Numbered from the stretch's first letter, positions 8,976 through 21,199 are shown. The stretch: DNA of 64,000 nt from Melieria omissa (GCA_963971225.1 OZ020270.1:76214432-76278431), one strand, 5' to 3'. Numbers and translations: made by a program. The notes: generated by a model from the sequence alone, not told the origin.

Positions 8976-10959
8976 TTCGGTCATCCTGATAATGGGAGAA
9001 CCCCTGATCTCCCGAATTTTCTGCATCTACCTCGTTATCTGAGACCTGACAGCCCTTGAACCATGGCTTCAAGTTCCCAATCGCCCATACTCCACTGTAT
9101 GGTAAACGCGTTTGTTGAAAACCTTCAACGTCCTGTAATAAATATCTATCATTTCGCAGCACTTTAGCAACGCGGTATGGTCCTCGGAATTTAGGTATGA
9201 GTTTCTTGGACACGCCCGTTGATGAATTGAAATTTTTAACCATCACATAGTCTCCCTCATCAAATTCATGTGCAACCTGGCGCTTTTTATCAACATATCT
9301 TTTGTTATATTCTTGCAGCTTTTCCTGTTTTTCCGCTGCTTTGTTGCGTACGTCTGCAAGATTCACTCTTAAAGTCTTATTGCTCGATTCTTCTAAAGCT
9401 TCTTTTAACATATCCACAATCTGCCCTCTTTGAGGCACACCGAAAAGTACTACACTAGGATGTTCGTTGATTGTTCTGTGGATAGAGTTGTTAAGTGCGT
9501 GTTCTACGTTTTCTAAAACCGAATCCCAATGCAATCCCTTTTCTGGCTCCACTAGTTTCGAAATCATCGGTCCTAGACTCCTGTTCACTCTTTCTACTTG
9601 TCCGTTTGCCTGTGGAGAGCCTGTAGCTATTTGTATATGCCTTATATCGTTTGCGTCCATAAATCCTTTAAATTCATTAGAAGTGAAACAACTGCCCCTA
9701 TCAGAAATTATGCACTTCGGCCTGCTATACGATCTGAAGTAATCTTTCAGAGCACTCACCGCCTCACTAGTCTTTGTTGTTTTCGTTGCATACAGTCTAA
9801 CAAACTTCGTGAATGCATCTATTATTACTAAAATGTGTTTCTTCGCTCTAGAGTTATCAACCGGTCCATAATGGTCGATGTGTATTACATCAAAAGGAAT
9901 ATTCCCTTTGGGAATATTATGTAAGAATCCTTCCTCACGTCCACTTTTGGCAGAGTACGCTATGCACTTTAAGCAATTCTCTACATGCCTTCCGACTTTC
10001 TTTCTAATCTCCGGAAACCAGTAACTCTTCGAAACTAATTCTACCACCTTATCAATTCCCACATGGCCCATCTCATCATGATATTTGTAAATAACATGAC
10101 TTTCCATTGCGTCCGGAACATAAAACAAAAGTGTGTTCTCATCTTTTTTTCTATAAATAACCCCATTTCTCATCTCATACAAACTATCTTCCGCTTTCTG
10201 CAATTTCTCTCGCAATACTTTTAACTTGTTATCTCTCCCTTGACATATAATTAAATTTTCCTCAAATGTATTTGTATCCAAAACAAGAATATTCGTACAC
10301 CTACTCAACGCATCTACGTGTTGCATCCGTGCTCCAGCACGATGCTCAAGGACATAATCGTAGTTTTGCAATTCGAGTGCCCATCTTGCTATTGTTGGGT
10401 TAAGCTCTTTTTTATTTAGAGTCATCGTCAAAGAATTACAATCGGTCACAATCTTAAATCTTTTCCCTTGTAAATAGACACGAAAACGTTGGAGAGCATT
10501 TATTATAGCTAATGTTTCCAATTCAAAACTGTGGTACCTTGATTCTGTCTCCGTTGTCCTTTTTGAAAAATAAAATACGGGATGTAGTTTCCCATCTACT
10601 TTCTTTTGTAGGAGAATAGCACCAAAACCAATGGAACTTGCGTCGCAATGCAATTCCGTTTCGTCATTAGGGTCATACAATGCAAGAACTGGTGATTCTA
10701 ACAATTTTTGTTTCAAAACTTCAAACGATTCTAATTCTTTCGAGCCAAATTCAAATTTTCTGTCCTTCTTCGTAAGGTCATATAGGGGTTTAGCTGTTAG
10801 CGAAAAATCCTTAACAAATCGACGAAAATATGAGCAGAGACCTAAAAAACTTTGCACAGAATGCACATTCTGCGGTATTGGAAAATTTTTAATTGCCTGA
10901 AGTCCCTTTTCATCCGCTTTAATTCCTTCACCATTTATTGTATACCCCAGATACTTCAC
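8971..10959 (-). CDS. pol: G1 pol C-terminal half (RT thumb, RNase H, integrase), copy C
   Basis: A 662-aa frame with the same domains as the C-terminal half of copy A: RNase H with CDAS, FELETLA, TDCNSL and HVDALSR; integrase with HHCC, D,D(35)E and the GPY/F-type tail. It differs from A at a few residues, for example Gln for Lys before IATGSP and Asn-Lys for Asp-Asn near the integrase C-terminus. It is separated from the RT palm by the 1-nt loss near 10971-10975. Confidence 0.88.
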   Translation of the reverse strand: MKYLGYTINGEGIKADEKGLQAIKNFPIPQNVHSVQSFLGLCSYFRRFVKDFSLTAKPLYDLTKKDRKFEFGSKELESFEVLKQKLLESPVLALYDPNDETELHCDASSIGFGAILLQKKVDGKLHPVFYFSKRTTETESRYHSFELETLAIINALQRFRVYLQGKRFKIVTDCNSLTMTLNKKELNPTIARWALELQNYDYVLEHRAGARMQHVDALSRCTNILVLDTNTFEENLIICQGRDNKLKVLREKLQKAEDSLYEMRNGVIYRKKDENTLLFYVPDAMESHVIYKYHDEMGHVGIDKVVELVSKSYWFPEIRKKVGRHVENCLKCIAYSAKSGREEGFLHNIPKGNIPFDVIHIDHYGPVDNSRAKKHILVIIDAFTKFVRLYATKTTKTSEAVSALKDYFRSYSRPKCIISDRGSCFTSNEFKGFMDANDIRHIQIATGSPQANGQVERVNRSLGPMISKLVEPEKGLHWDSVLENVEHALNNSIHRTINEHPSVVLFGVPQRGQIVDMLKEALEESSNKTLRVNLADVRNKAAEKQEKLQEYNKRYVDKKRQVAHEFDEGDYVMVKNFNSSTGVSKKLIPKFRGPYRVAKVLRNDRYLLQDVEGFQQTRLPYSGVWAIGNLKPWFKGCQVSDNEVDAENSGDQGFSHYQDDRM

Positions 10960-12819
10960 ATCCGTTTGGAAAAATCACATTTGTCCAACCTTAGTTCTAA
11001 TTTGTTATTTACCAACCTTTGAAAAACTTCACACAAAACCTCAAAGTGTTCCTCAACACTCTCCGTCGCTATCATTATATCGTCTAAGTAGACAATTAAC
11101 TTATCTTCCCTCACCATATCTGCAAAAATTTTGTTCATGAACCTTTGAAAAACTGAAGGAGCGTTTTTCAAACCGAATGGCATCCTCAAAAATTCAAACT
11201 GCCCTAAAGGTGTCGTAAACGAAGTGTATTTAACTGAATCGGGATGCATGTGCACGTGGAAAAATCCATTTTTCAAATCCAATTTCGAAAAAAATCTCTT
11301 GTTTACTAGCCTGTCTAGCAAATCATCTATGAGCGGAATTGGATAATTATCCCTAGCGGTCATTTTGTTGAGTGTGCGGTAGTCAACACACATTCGCAAC
11401 TCTCCTGTTTTCTTCTTAACCAACACTATTGGTGACACAAATTCGGATTCGCTCGCTCGAATGTACCCCTTGGCCAAATATTCGTCTAACAATTTTTGCA
11501 ACTCAGTTTTTTCTGTGTATGATAACCTTCGCGGGGAACAGTGGAACGGTTTCGCGTTTTCAACATTCAATTTCATTTCGAATTTCACCTCAGGTTCACA
11601 GGGGCGTTGAGGCCTCAAATAGCGTTCTTCAAACAATTGCCTAAAATTTTCTTTAATTTTAAAATTTAGACTGTCACCAACGTTTACATTTTGCTCAGTG
11701 TCAACAATACAATTTATTGTTAACAAAAAATCCGTAAACACCTCACAACCACCCCTGGCATTTTTACAGTCATCGGTAAAATTATTACAACAATTTTTCG
11801 TACTTTCGCTATAGTTTTCCAAAGATTTACAATCGTTTTCATAACTTTCGCTATCGTTTGTTTTCAAAAGATTTTTTCCTTTTTCAACATTACTCAAAAT
11901 ATGGTCATCATCTCTTTTATCTGTCTTCTGTACTATCGTTTTATTCTCACTCATTTTAACCACTCTGTCTTTCTTTGCTTCTTTTTCACCGATATCAACT
12001 TTACACTCATTTTCATTACTATTATTTTTGGAACTATCAATTTTTTCTTTATAAACTTGTGACTCGTTTTCCTTATGATACATTTTTTCATTGCCACTTG
12101 ATACACTTTTACTTTTCATAGCTTCTATATCATTTTTGAAAATCAATATCAACTTGCTGTAAAGAAATCTCTTCCGAGAACCACGTCATACCCCATAGAC
12201 TCATCGGCCACCACGAGCAAATTAATGTCAATTTTCTTTTTCCCAAAATTAACCGTACACGAAATTTGCCCAAAAATCTTTAGTTTACTTTTATTTAAAC
12301 CGAAATAAGAAATAGAACAAAAATCACGAATTTCAATTTCACTTGACAACAGCGACCTCTTGATAAAACTGATTGGGCTTCCAGGGTCTAGGAGGCATTC
12401 TACAAGTAAATCGACATTGTTATAAGGACTTACAGACAACCTTAAGTTTCTTACGTAAACACTTTCGTCAACCGCATGGACCATCATCTTTCTTCCTGGA
12501 CAGGCAGCCACCTGGTGCTCCTTACTGCCACAGCCGTAGCAAGCGCCCATCTCACGCTTTGGCTTTTTGCACGCCGCAGCCATATGCCCGATCGAATTGC
12601 AGTTGTAGCATCTCATGGTTGCTGTTTTTCTGGTCTTCTGGTGTTCTGCTGCTGCCCCATTTCACGCTGTGGAAGCTGCACCCGCGAAAACGCTTTAAGC
12701 AGCTGCACCTTGTTGTTGTAGCATTGGATGTAGGCTTGGGCGCGTAAGCCGCTACCCGGGAATACCCGATCCCTCGATGATGTATTCGAGCAGCTCGTCT
12801 TCCTCGATTTGAATTGCAC
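10956..12819 (-). pseudogene. pol: G1 ORF2 N-terminal half, copy C, broken
   Basis: Three pieces. 12613-12819 is the start of ORF2, which ends ...RRPEKQQP because one nucleotide is missing in the TTCTGGT tract before zinc knuckle 1. 12149-12616 holds both knuckles and the complete protease (LLDPGSPISF, DVVLGRDFF), stopping right after protease at the 4 bp loss. 10956-12152 (398 aa) holds the spacer and RT palm (CVDYRTLNK, LRMPFGLKNAPS, YLDD) and stops at the 1-nt loss. Copies E, G and H share the first two lesions. Confidence 0.88.
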
Positions 12820-13447
12820 TCGCTAGGACAACTTTATCCCCATAATACTGGGAAAAGCTTTCACCCTGCCGCCATTTCCTGGTCTGGAATTTTCTTCGTA
12901 ATGTGATTTTGTTGTGTTCACCACCAAAGAACTGCTGCATATCGTCGACTAGTGCATCGATATTTTCGGTGGCGTAGCAAGGCTTTGAGTATAGCCACGA
13001 CTGCGCCTTTCCAGTTAGTTTGCAAATGAATAGTGCGCGCAGCATCCCCTCGTTGTCGCAGTATGAGGAACCGATGCTCCTCAATTGTTGTACCCACACG
13101 TCACAGTTTGCGGTACCGTCGTACTCTGGCACCAGATTTTTCAAAATCTCGAACGGGATGCGCTGCTGCGACGGACTGCTTGATGCCTGTGTAACAGTGG
13201 TGCAACAGCCTGATGCCAACGTTGCGTCTTGCCGATGCAGAGCTCCCAACTTGTTCTGCACGCCCTCACACTCTTCGCCATCCGATATAGCAATTGCTGC
13301 TGGACATTCTCCACGCACTTCAGGCGGCACTTCGCTTAGCCGCACTGCTAACGCATTTTTTGAGCCACTGGTCGAAAGTTTAAGTTTTCTGAGCCACTCG
13401 CGAAGCTGCGTCGCTGTGTACTCGTTTGCACTGATCGGATTTTCCAT
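12752..13447 (-). CDS. gag: G1 gag, copy C, intact (231 aa)
   Basis: Same layout as the other G1 gags, with the start ATG at 13447. It has a Glu to Lys change in VQNKLGALH, shared with E, F, G and J, a useful subfamily mark. No zinc knuckle is in this frame. Confidence 0.87.
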   Translation of the reverse strand: MENPISANEYTATQLREWLRKLKLSTSGSKNALAVRLSEVPPEVRGECPAAIAISDGEECEGVQNKLGALHRQDATLASGCCTTVTQASSSPSQQRIPFEILKNLVPEYDGTANCDVWVQQLRSIGSSYCDNEGMLRALFICKLTGKAQSWLYSKPCYATENIDALVDDMQQFFGGEHNKITLRRKFQTRKWRQGESFSQYYGDKVVLASAIQIEEDELLEYIIEGSGIPG

Positions 13448-13509
13448 TGTTCTTTTGCTTTTATGTATAAAAAAAATTTGGGGTATGCGGCCGATCCCAC
13501 TTCTGAAGT

Positions 13510-13940
13510 TGTAGCAGTTGTTGAAAATCAATAAACACAGCACCCGAAATCAATCACGTCAAACACGTCCGTCTTCTCCGACACTCACTTTTATTCTGCA
13601 TAATCGATTTGAAACACAAAAGCTTATGGCCATACAAAATGATGCTTACATTTACATACATATACATACATATGGTGTGACGCCGAAAATGGCACATATC
13701 ACGTGACAAACGGTGGTGGTATACATTTGATCGTGCTACACATTGCTACGCTTACATGCTAATATACACACATTTGGAACATAGGTAAATAGAAACGGGA
13801 CATATATTACAAACATACATTGATATCGATTCTAAGAAATAGATCGCGTGACTTTCATATTCTAAGGAATTATTGAATGCTTGACGCCATGAGCGTCATA
13901 TCATACAGTGCTACATTTGGTCATATCCTACACTGCTACA
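13510..13940 (-). repeat. G1 LTR3, 431 bp, shared by copies C and D
   Basis: Ends and length as LTR1. It carries the same ggtggtggtatac variant as LTR1, which supports the pairing of LTR1+B with LTR3+D in the higher-order repeat. Confidence 0.93.
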
Positions 13941-16900
13941 TTCGGTCATCCTGATAATGGGAGAACCCCTGATCTCCCGAATTTTCTGCATCTACCTCGT
14001 TATCTGAGACCTGACAGCCCTTGAACCATGGCTTCAAGTTCCCAATCGCCCATACTCCACTGTATGGTAAACGCGTTTGTTGAAAACCTTCCACGTCCTG
14101 TAATAAATATCTATCATTTCGCAGCACTTTAGCAACGCGGTATGGTCCTCGGAATTTAGGTATGAGTTTCTTGGACACGCCCGTTGATGAATTGAAATTT
14201 TTAACCATCACATAGTCTCCCTCATCAAATTCATGTGCAACCTGGCGCTTTTTATCAACATATCTTTTGTTATATTCTTGCAGCTTTTCCTGTTTTTCCG
14301 CTGCTTTGTTGCGTACGTCTGCAAGATTCACTCTTAATGTGTTATCGCTCGATTCTTCTAAAGCTTCTTTTAACATATCCACAATCTGCCCTCTTTGAGG
14401 CACACCGAAAAGTACTACACTAGGATGTTCGTTGATTGTTCTGTGGATAGAGTTGTTAAGTGCGTGTTCTACGTTTCCATCGTGCCCATCTTGCTATTGT
14501 TGGGTTAAGCTCTTTTTTATTTATAGTCATCGTCAAAGAATTACAATCGGTCACAATCTTAAATCTTTTCCCTTGTAAATAGACACGAAAACGTTGGAGA
14601 GCATTTATTATAGCTAATGTTTCCAATTCAAAACTGTGGTACCTTGATTCTGTCTCCGTTGTCCTTTTTGAAAAATAAAATACGGGATGTAGTTTCCCAT
14701 CTACTTTCTTTTGTAGGAGAATAGCACCAAAACCAATGGAACTTGCGTCGCAATGCAATTCCGTTTCGTCATTAGGGTCATACAATGCAAGAACTGGTGA
14801 TTCTAACAATTTTTGTTTCAAAACTTCAAACGATTCTAATTCTTTCGAGCCAAATTCAAATTTTCTGTCCTTCTTCGTAAGGTCATATAGGGGTTTAGCT
14901 GTTAGCGAAAAATCCTTAACAAATCGACGAAAATATGAGCAGAGACCTAAAAAACTTTGCACAGAATGCACATTCTGCGGTATTGGAAAATTTTTAATTG
15001 CCTGAAGTCCCTTTTCATCCGCTTTAATTCCTTCACCATTTATTGTATACCCCAGATACTTCACATCCGTTTGGAAAAATCACATTTGTCCAACCTTAGT
15101 TCTAATTTGTTATTTACCAACCTTTGAAAAACTTCACACAAAACCTCAAAGTGTTCCTCAACACTCTCCGTCGCTATCATTATATCGTCTAAGTAGACAA
15201 TTAACTTATCTTCCCTCACCATATCTGCAAAAATTTTGTTCATGAACCTTTGAAAAACTGAAGGAGCGTTTTTCAAACCGAATGGCATCCTCAAAAATTC
15301 AAACTGCCCTAAAGGTGTCGTAAACGAAGTGTATTTAACTGAATCGGGATGCATGTGCACGTGGAAAAATCCATTTTTCAAATCCAATTTCGAAAAAAAT
15401 CTCTTGTTTACTAGCCTGTCTAGCAAATCATCTATGAGCGGAATTGGATAATTATCCCTAGCGGTCATTTTGTTGAGTGTGCGGTAGTCAACACACATTC
15501 GCAACTCTCCTGTTTTCTTCTTAACCAACACTATTGGTGACACAAATTCGGATTCGCTCGCTCGAATGTACCCCTTGGCCAAATATTCGTCTAACAATTT
15601 TTGCAACTCAGTTTTTTCTGTGTATGATAACCCTCGCGGGGAACAGTGGAACGGTTTCGCGTTTTCAACATTCAATTTCATTTCAAATTTCACCTCAGGT
15701 TCACAGGGGCGTTGAGGCCTCAAATAGCGTTCTTCAAACAATTGCCTAAAATTTTCTTTAATTTTTAAATTTAGACTGTCACCAACGTTTACATTTTGCT
15801 CAGTGTCAACAATACAATTTATTGTTAACAAAAAATCCGTAAACACCTCACAACCACCCCTGGCATTTTTACAGTCATCGGTAAAATTATTACAACAATT
15901 TTTCGTACTTTCGCTATAGTTTTCCAAAGATTTACAATCGTTTTCATAACTTTCGCTATCGTTTGTTTTCAAAAGATTTTTTCCTTTTTCAACATTACTC
16001 AAAATATGGTCATCATCTCTTTTATCTGTCTTCTGTACTATCGTTTTATTCTCACTCATTTTAACCACTCTGTCTTTCTTTGCTTCTTTTTCACCGATAT
16101 CACCTTTACACTCATTTTCATTACTATTATTTTTGGAACTATCAATTTTTTCTTTATAAACTTGTGACTCGTTTTCCTTATGATACATTTTTTCATTGCC
16201 ACTTGATACACTTTTACTTTTCATAGCTTCTATATCATCTTTGAAAATCAATATCAACTTGCTGTAAAGAAATCTCTTCCGAGAACCACGTCATACCCCA
16301 TAGACTCATCGGCCACCACGAGCAAATTAATGTCAATTTTCTTTTTCCCAAAATTAACCGTACACGAAATTTGCCCAAAAATCTTTAGTTTACTTTTATT
16401 TAAACCGAAATAAGAAATAGAACAAAAATCACGAATTTCAATTTCACTTGACAAAACTGATTGGGCTTCCAGGGTCTAGGAGGCATTCTACAAGTAAATC
16501 GACATTGTTATAAGGACTTACAGACAACCTTAAGTTTCTTACGTAAACACTTTCGTCAACCGCATGGACCATCATCTTTCTTCCTGGACAGGCAGCCACC
16601 TGGTGCTCCTTACTGCCACAGCCGTAGCAAGCGCCCATCTCACGCTTTGGCTTTTTGCACGCCGCAGCCATATGCCCGATCGAATTGCAGTTGTAGCATC
16701 TCATGGTTGCTGTTTCTTCTGGTGTTCTGCTGCTGCCCCATTTCACGCTGTGGAAGCTGCACCCGCGAAAACGCTTTAAGCAGCTGCACCTTGTTGTTGT
16801 AGCATTGGAGGTAGGCTTGGGCGCGTAAGCCGCTACCCGGGAATACCCGATCCCTCGATGATGTATTCGAGCAGCTCGTCTTCCTCGATTTGAATTGCAC
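13936..16900 (-). pseudogene. pol: G1 ORF2, copy D, multiply broken, integrase core deleted
   Basis: Pieces, 5' to 3' on the minus strand: 16640-16900, the start of ORF2, shifted out of frame by the 8 bp loss; 16444-16746, zinc knuckles and first part of protease; 16254-16454, end of protease after the 17 bp deletion; 15061-16257 (398 aa), spacer and RT palm with YLDD; 14456-15064, RT thumb and RNase H up to the deletion; 13936-14403, integrase C-terminal tail. No integrase catalytic residues remain. The junction near 14477 carries the same filler bases as in copy B. Confidence 0.88.
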
Positions 16901-17590
16901 TCGCTAGGACAACTTTATCCCCATAATACTGGGAAAAGCTTTCACCCTGCCGCCATTTCCTGGTCTGGAATTTTCTTCGTAATGTGATTTTGTTGTGTTC
17001 ACCACCAAAGAACTGCTGCATATCGTCGACTAGTGCATCGATATTTTCGGTGGCGTAGCAAGGCTTTGAGTATAGCCACGACTGCGCCTTTCCAGTTAGT
17101 TTGCAAATGAATAGTGCGCGCAGCATCCCCTCGTTGTCGCAGTATGAGGAACCGATGCTCCTCAATTGTTGTACCCACACGTCACAGTTTGCGGTACCGT
17201 CGTACTCTGGCACCAGATTTTTCAAAATCTCGAACGGGATGCGCTGCTGCGACGGACTGCTTGATGCCTGTGTAACAGTGGTGCAACAGCCTGATGCCAA
17301 CGTTGCGTCTTGCCGATGCAGAGCTCCCAACTCGTTCTGCACGCCCTCACACTCTTCGCCATCCGATATAGCAATTGCTGCTGGACATTCTCCACGCACT
17401 TCAGGCGGCACTTCGCTTAGCCGCACTGCTAACGCATTTTTTGAGCCACTGGTCGAAAGTTTAAGTTTTCTGAGCCACTCGCGAAGCTGCGTCGCTGTGT
17501 ACTCGTTTGCACTGATCGGATTTTCCATTGTTCTTTTGCTTTTATGTATAAAAAAAATTTGGGGTATGCGGCCGATCCCACTTCTGAAGT
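13941..17590 (-). mobile_element. G1 internal region, copy D (integrase-deleted)
   Basis: 3650 bp. It has the same integrase deletion junction and the same 17 bp protease loss as copy B, but keeps the full spacer. It also has an 8 bp loss in the TTCTGGT tract before the zinc knuckles, shared with F. Confidence 0.92.
16833..17528 (-). CDS. gag: G1 gag, copy D, intact (231 aa)
   Basis: Complete Gag with SAP-like N-terminus and capsid-like region; start ATG at 17528. It matches copy B (Gln in TATQLRE, Glu in VQNELGALH), in line with the B/D pairing. Confidence 0.87.
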   Translation of the reverse strand: MENPISANEYTATQLREWLRKLKLSTSGSKNALAVRLSEVPPEVRGECPAAIAISDGEECEGVQNELGALHRQDATLASGCCTTVTQASSSPSQQRIPFEILKNLVPEYDGTANCDVWVQQLRSIGSSYCDNEGMLRALFICKLTGKAQSWLYSKPCYATENIDALVDDMQQFFGGEHNKITLRRKFQTRKWRQGESFSQYYGDKVVLASAIQIEEDELLEYIIEGSGIPG

Positions 17591-18021
17591 TGTAGCAGTT
17601 GTTGAAAATCAATAAACACAGCACCCGAAATCAATCACGTCAAACACGTCCGTCTTCTCCGACACTCACTTTTATTCTGCATAATCGATTTGAAACACAA
17701 AAGCTTATGGCCATACAAAATGATGCTTACATTTACATACATATACATACATATGGTGTGACGCCGAAAATGGCACATATCACGTGACAAACGGTGGTGG
17801 TTTACATTTGATCGTGCTACACATTGCTACGCTTACATGCTAATATACACACATTTGGAACATAGGTAAATAGAAACGGGACATATATTACAAACATACA
17901 TTGATATCGATTCTAAGAAATAGATCGCGTGACTTTCATATTCTAAGGAATTATTGAATGCTTGACGCCATGAGCGTCATATCATACAGTGCTACATTTG
18001 GTCATATCCTACACTGCTACA
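17591..18021 (-). repeat. G1 LTR4, 431 bp, shared by copies D and E
   Basis: Full LTR with TGTAGCAG...CTGCTACA ends on the minus strand. It carries the ggtggtggtttac variant, as in LTR2, its higher-order-repeat counterpart. Confidence 0.93.
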
Positions 18022-21000
18022 TTCGGTCATCCTGATAATGGGAGAACCCCTGATCTCCCGAATTTTCTGCATCTACCTCGTTATCTGAGACCTGACAGCC
18101 CTTGAACCATGGCTTCAAGTTCCCAATCGCCCATACTCCACTGTATGGTAAACGCGTTTGTTGAAAACCTTCAACGTCCTGTAATAAATATCTATCATTT
18201 CGCAGCACTTTAGCAACGCGGTATGGTCCTCGGAATTTAGGTATGAGTTTCTTGGACACGCCCGTTGATGAATTGAAATTTTTAACCATCACATAGTCTC
18301 CCTCATCAAATTCATGTGCAACCTGGCGCTTTTTATCAACATATCTTTTGTTATATTCTTGCAGCTTTTCCTGTTTTTCCGCTGCTTTGTTGCGTACGTC
18401 TGCAAGATTCACTCTTAAAGTCTTATTGCTCGATTCTTCTAAAGCTTCTTTTAACATATCCACAATCTGCCCTCTTTGAGGCACACCGAAAAGTACTACA
18501 CTAGGATGTTCGTTGATTGTTCTGTGGATAGAGTTGTTAAGTGCGTGTTCTACGTTTTCTAAAACCGAATCCCAATGCAATCCCTTTTCTGGCTCCACTA
18601 GTTTCGAAATCATCGGTCCTAGACTCCTGTTCACTCTTTCTACTTGTCCGTTTGCCTGTGGAGAGCCTGTAGCTATTTGTATATGCCTTATATCGTTTGC
18701 GTCCATAAATCCTTTAAATTCATTAGAAGTGAAACAACTGCCCCTATCAGAAATTATGCACTTCGGCCTGCTATACGATCTGAAGTAATCTTTCAGAGCA
18801 CTCACCGCCTCACTAGTCTTTGTTGTTTTCGTTGCATACAGTCTAACAAACTTCGTGAATGCATCTATTATTACTAAAATGTGTTTCTTCGCTCTAGAGT
18901 TATCAACCGGTCCATAATGGTCGATGTGTATTACATCAAAAGGAATATTCCCTTTGGGAATATTATGTAAGAATCCTTCCTCACGTCCACTTTTGGCAGA
19001 GTACGCTATGCACTTTAAGCAATTCTCTACATGCCTTCCGACTTTCTTTCTAATCTCCGGAAACCAGTAACTCTTCGAAACTAATTCTACCACCTTATCA
19101 ATTCCCACATGGCCCATCTCATCATGATATTTGTAAATAACATGACTTTCCATTGCGTCCGGAACATAAAACAAAAGTGTGTTCTCATCTTTTTTTCTAT
19201 AAATAACCCCATTTCTCATCTCATACAAACTATCTTCCGCTTTCTGCAATTTCTCTCGCAATACTTTTAACTTGTTATCTCTCCCTTGACATATAATTAA
19301 ATTTTCCTCAAATGTATTTGTATCCAAAACAAGAATATTCGTACACCTACTCAACGCATCTACGTGTTGCATCCGTGCTCCAGCACGATGCTCAAGGACA
19401 TAATCGTAGTTTTGCAATTCGAGTGCCCATCTTGCTATTGTTGGGTTAAGCTCTTTTTTATTTAGAGTCATCGTCAAAGAATTACAATCGGTCACAATCT
19501 TAAATCTTTTCCCTTGTAAATAGACACGAAAACGTTGGAGAGCATTTATTATAGCTAATGTTTCCAATTCAAAACTGTGGTACCTTGATTCTGTCTCCGT
19601 TGTCCTTTTTGAAAAATAAAATACGGGATGTAGTTTCCCATCTACTTTCTTTTGTAGGAGAATAGCACCAAAACCAATGGAACTTGCGTCGCAATGCAAT
19701 TCCGTTTCGTCATTAGGGTCATACAATGCAAGAACTGGTGATTCTAACAATTTTTGTTTCAAAACTTCAAACGATTCTAATTCTTTCGAGCCAAATTCAA
19801 ATTTTCTGTCCTTCTTCGTAAGGTCATATAGGGGTTTAGCTGTTAGCGAAAAATCCTTAACAAATCGACGAAAATATGAGCAGAGACCTAAAAAACTTTG
19901 CACGGAATGCACATTCTGCGGTATTGGAAAATTTTTAATTGCCTGAAGTCCCTTTTCATCCGCTTTAATTCCTTCACCATTTATTGTATACCCCAGATAC
20001 TTCACATCCGTTTGGAAAAAATCACATTTGTCCAACCTTAGTTCTAATTTGTTATTTACCAACCTTTGAAAAACTTCACACAAAACCTCAAAGTGTTCCT
20101 CAACACTCTCCGTCGCTATCATTATATCGTCTAAGTAGACAATTAACTTATCTTCCCTCACCATATCTGCAAAAATTTTGTTCATGAACCTTTGAAAAAC
20201 TGAAGGAGCGTTTTTCAAACCGAATGGCATCCTCAAAAATTCAAACTGCCCTAAAGGTGTCGTAAACGAAGTGTATTTAACTGAATCGGGATGCATGTGC
20301 ACGTGGAAAAATCCATTTTTCAAATCCAATTTCGAAAAAAATCTCTTGTTTACTAGCCTGTCTAGCAAATCATCTATGAGCGGAATTGGATAATTATCCC
20401 TAGCGGTCATTTTGTTGAGTGTGCGGTAGTCAACACACATTCGCAACTCTCCTGTTTTCTTCTTAACCAACACTATTGGTGACACAAATTCGGATTCGCT
20501 CGCTCGAATGTACCCCTTGGCCAAATATTCGTCTAACAATTTTTGCAACTCAGTTTTTTCTGTGTATGATAACCTTCGCGGGGAACAGTGGAACGGTTTC
20601 GCGTTTTCAACATTCAATTTCATTTCGAATTTCACCTCAGGTTCACAGGGGCGTTGAGGCCTCAAATAGCGTTCTTCAAACAATTGCCTAAAATTTTCTT
20701 TAATTTTAAAATTTAGACTGTCACCAACGTTTACATTTTGCTCAGTGTCAACAATACAATTTATTGTTAACAAAAAATCCGTAAACACCTCACAACCACC
20801 CCTGGCATTTTTACAGTCATCGGTAAAATTATTACAACAATTTTTCGTACTTTCGCTATAGTTTTCCAAAGATTTACAATCGTTTTCATAACTTTCGCTA
20901 TCGTTTGTTTTCAAAAGATTTTTTCCTTTTTCAACATTACTCAAAATATGGTCATCATCTCTTTTATCTGTCTTCTGTACTATCGTTTTATTCTCACTCA

Positions 21001-21199
21001 TTTTAACCACTCTGTCTTTCTTTGCTTCTTTTTCACCGATATCAACTTTACACTCATTTTCATTACTATTATTTTTGGAACTATCAATTTTTTCTTTATA
21101 AACTTGTGACTCGTTTTCCTTATGATACATTTTTTCATTGCCACTTGATACACTTTTACTTTTCATAGCTTCTATATCATTTTTGAAAATCAATATCAA
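18017..21199 (-). CDS. pol: G1 pol, spacer-RT-RNase H-integrase, copy E (1060 aa)
   Basis: Uninterrupted frame from the Met after protease to the stop in the 3' LTR. Residues about 1-150 are the Asn/Lys/Ser/Glu-rich spacer. RT follows (CVDYRTLNK, LDLKNGFFHVH, MPFGLKNAPS, YLDD), then RNase H (CDAS, FELETLA, TDCNSL, VDALSR) and integrase (HHCC, D,D(35)E, GPY/F-type tail). All catalytic residues I can see are present. It is cut off from protease and the zinc knuckles by the 4 bp loss, so it could be made only by unusual recoding or internal initiation. Confidence 0.9.
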   Translation of the reverse strand: MILIFKNDIEAMKSKSVSSGNEKMYHKENESQVYKEKIDSSKNNSNENECKVDIGEKEAKKDRVVKMSENKTIVQKTDKRDDDHILSNVEKGKNLLKTNDSESYENDCKSLENYSESTKNCCNNFTDDCKNARGGCEVFTDFLLTINCIVDTEQNVNVGDSLNFKIKENFRQLFEERYLRPQRPCEPEVKFEMKLNVENAKPFHCSPRRLSYTEKTELQKLLDEYLAKGYIRASESEFVSPIVLVKKKTGELRMCVDYRTLNKMTARDNYPIPLIDDLLDRLVNKRFFSKLDLKNGFFHVHMHPDSVKYTSFTTPLGQFEFLRMPFGLKNAPSVFQRFMNKIFADMVREDKLIVYLDDIMIATESVEEHFEVLCEVFQRLVNNKLELRLDKCDFFQTDVKYLGYTINGEGIKADEKGLQAIKNFPIPQNVHSVQSFLGLCSYFRRFVKDFSLTAKPLYDLTKKDRKFEFGSKELESFEVLKQKLLESPVLALYDPNDETELHCDASSIGFGAILLQKKVDGKLHPVFYFSKRTTETESRYHSFELETLAIINALQRFRVYLQGKRFKIVTDCNSLTMTLNKKELNPTIARWALELQNYDYVLEHRAGARMQHVDALSRCTNILVLDTNTFEENLIICQGRDNKLKVLREKLQKAEDSLYEMRNGVIYRKKDENTLLFYVPDAMESHVIYKYHDEMGHVGIDKVVELVSKSYWFPEIRKKVGRHVENCLKCIAYSAKSGREEGFLHNIPKGNIPFDVIHIDHYGPVDNSRAKKHILVIIDAFTKFVRLYATKTTKTSEAVSALKDYFRSYSRPKCIISDRGSCFTSNEFKGFMDANDIRHIQIATGSPQANGQVERVNRSLGPMISKLVEPEKGLHWDSVLENVEHALNNSIHRTINEHPSVVLFGVPQRGQIVDMLKEALEESSNKTLRVNLADVRNKAAEKQEKLQEYNKRYVDKKRQVAHEFDEGDYVMVKNFNSSTGVSKKLIPKFRGPYRVAKVLRNDRYLLQDVEGFQQTRLPYSGVWAIGNLKPWFKGCQVSDNEVDAENSGDQGFSHYQDDRM

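Larger units (their letters stand above)
8976..13509 (-). mobile_element. G1 internal region, copy C
   Basis: Full-length internal region (4534 bp). It shares amino-acid variants with copy E (HIQIATG and SSNKTLRVN in integrase, RRLSYTEK before RT), so it is the partner of E in the two-unit higher-order repeat. Unlike E it has the 1-nt RT loss. Confidence 0.92.
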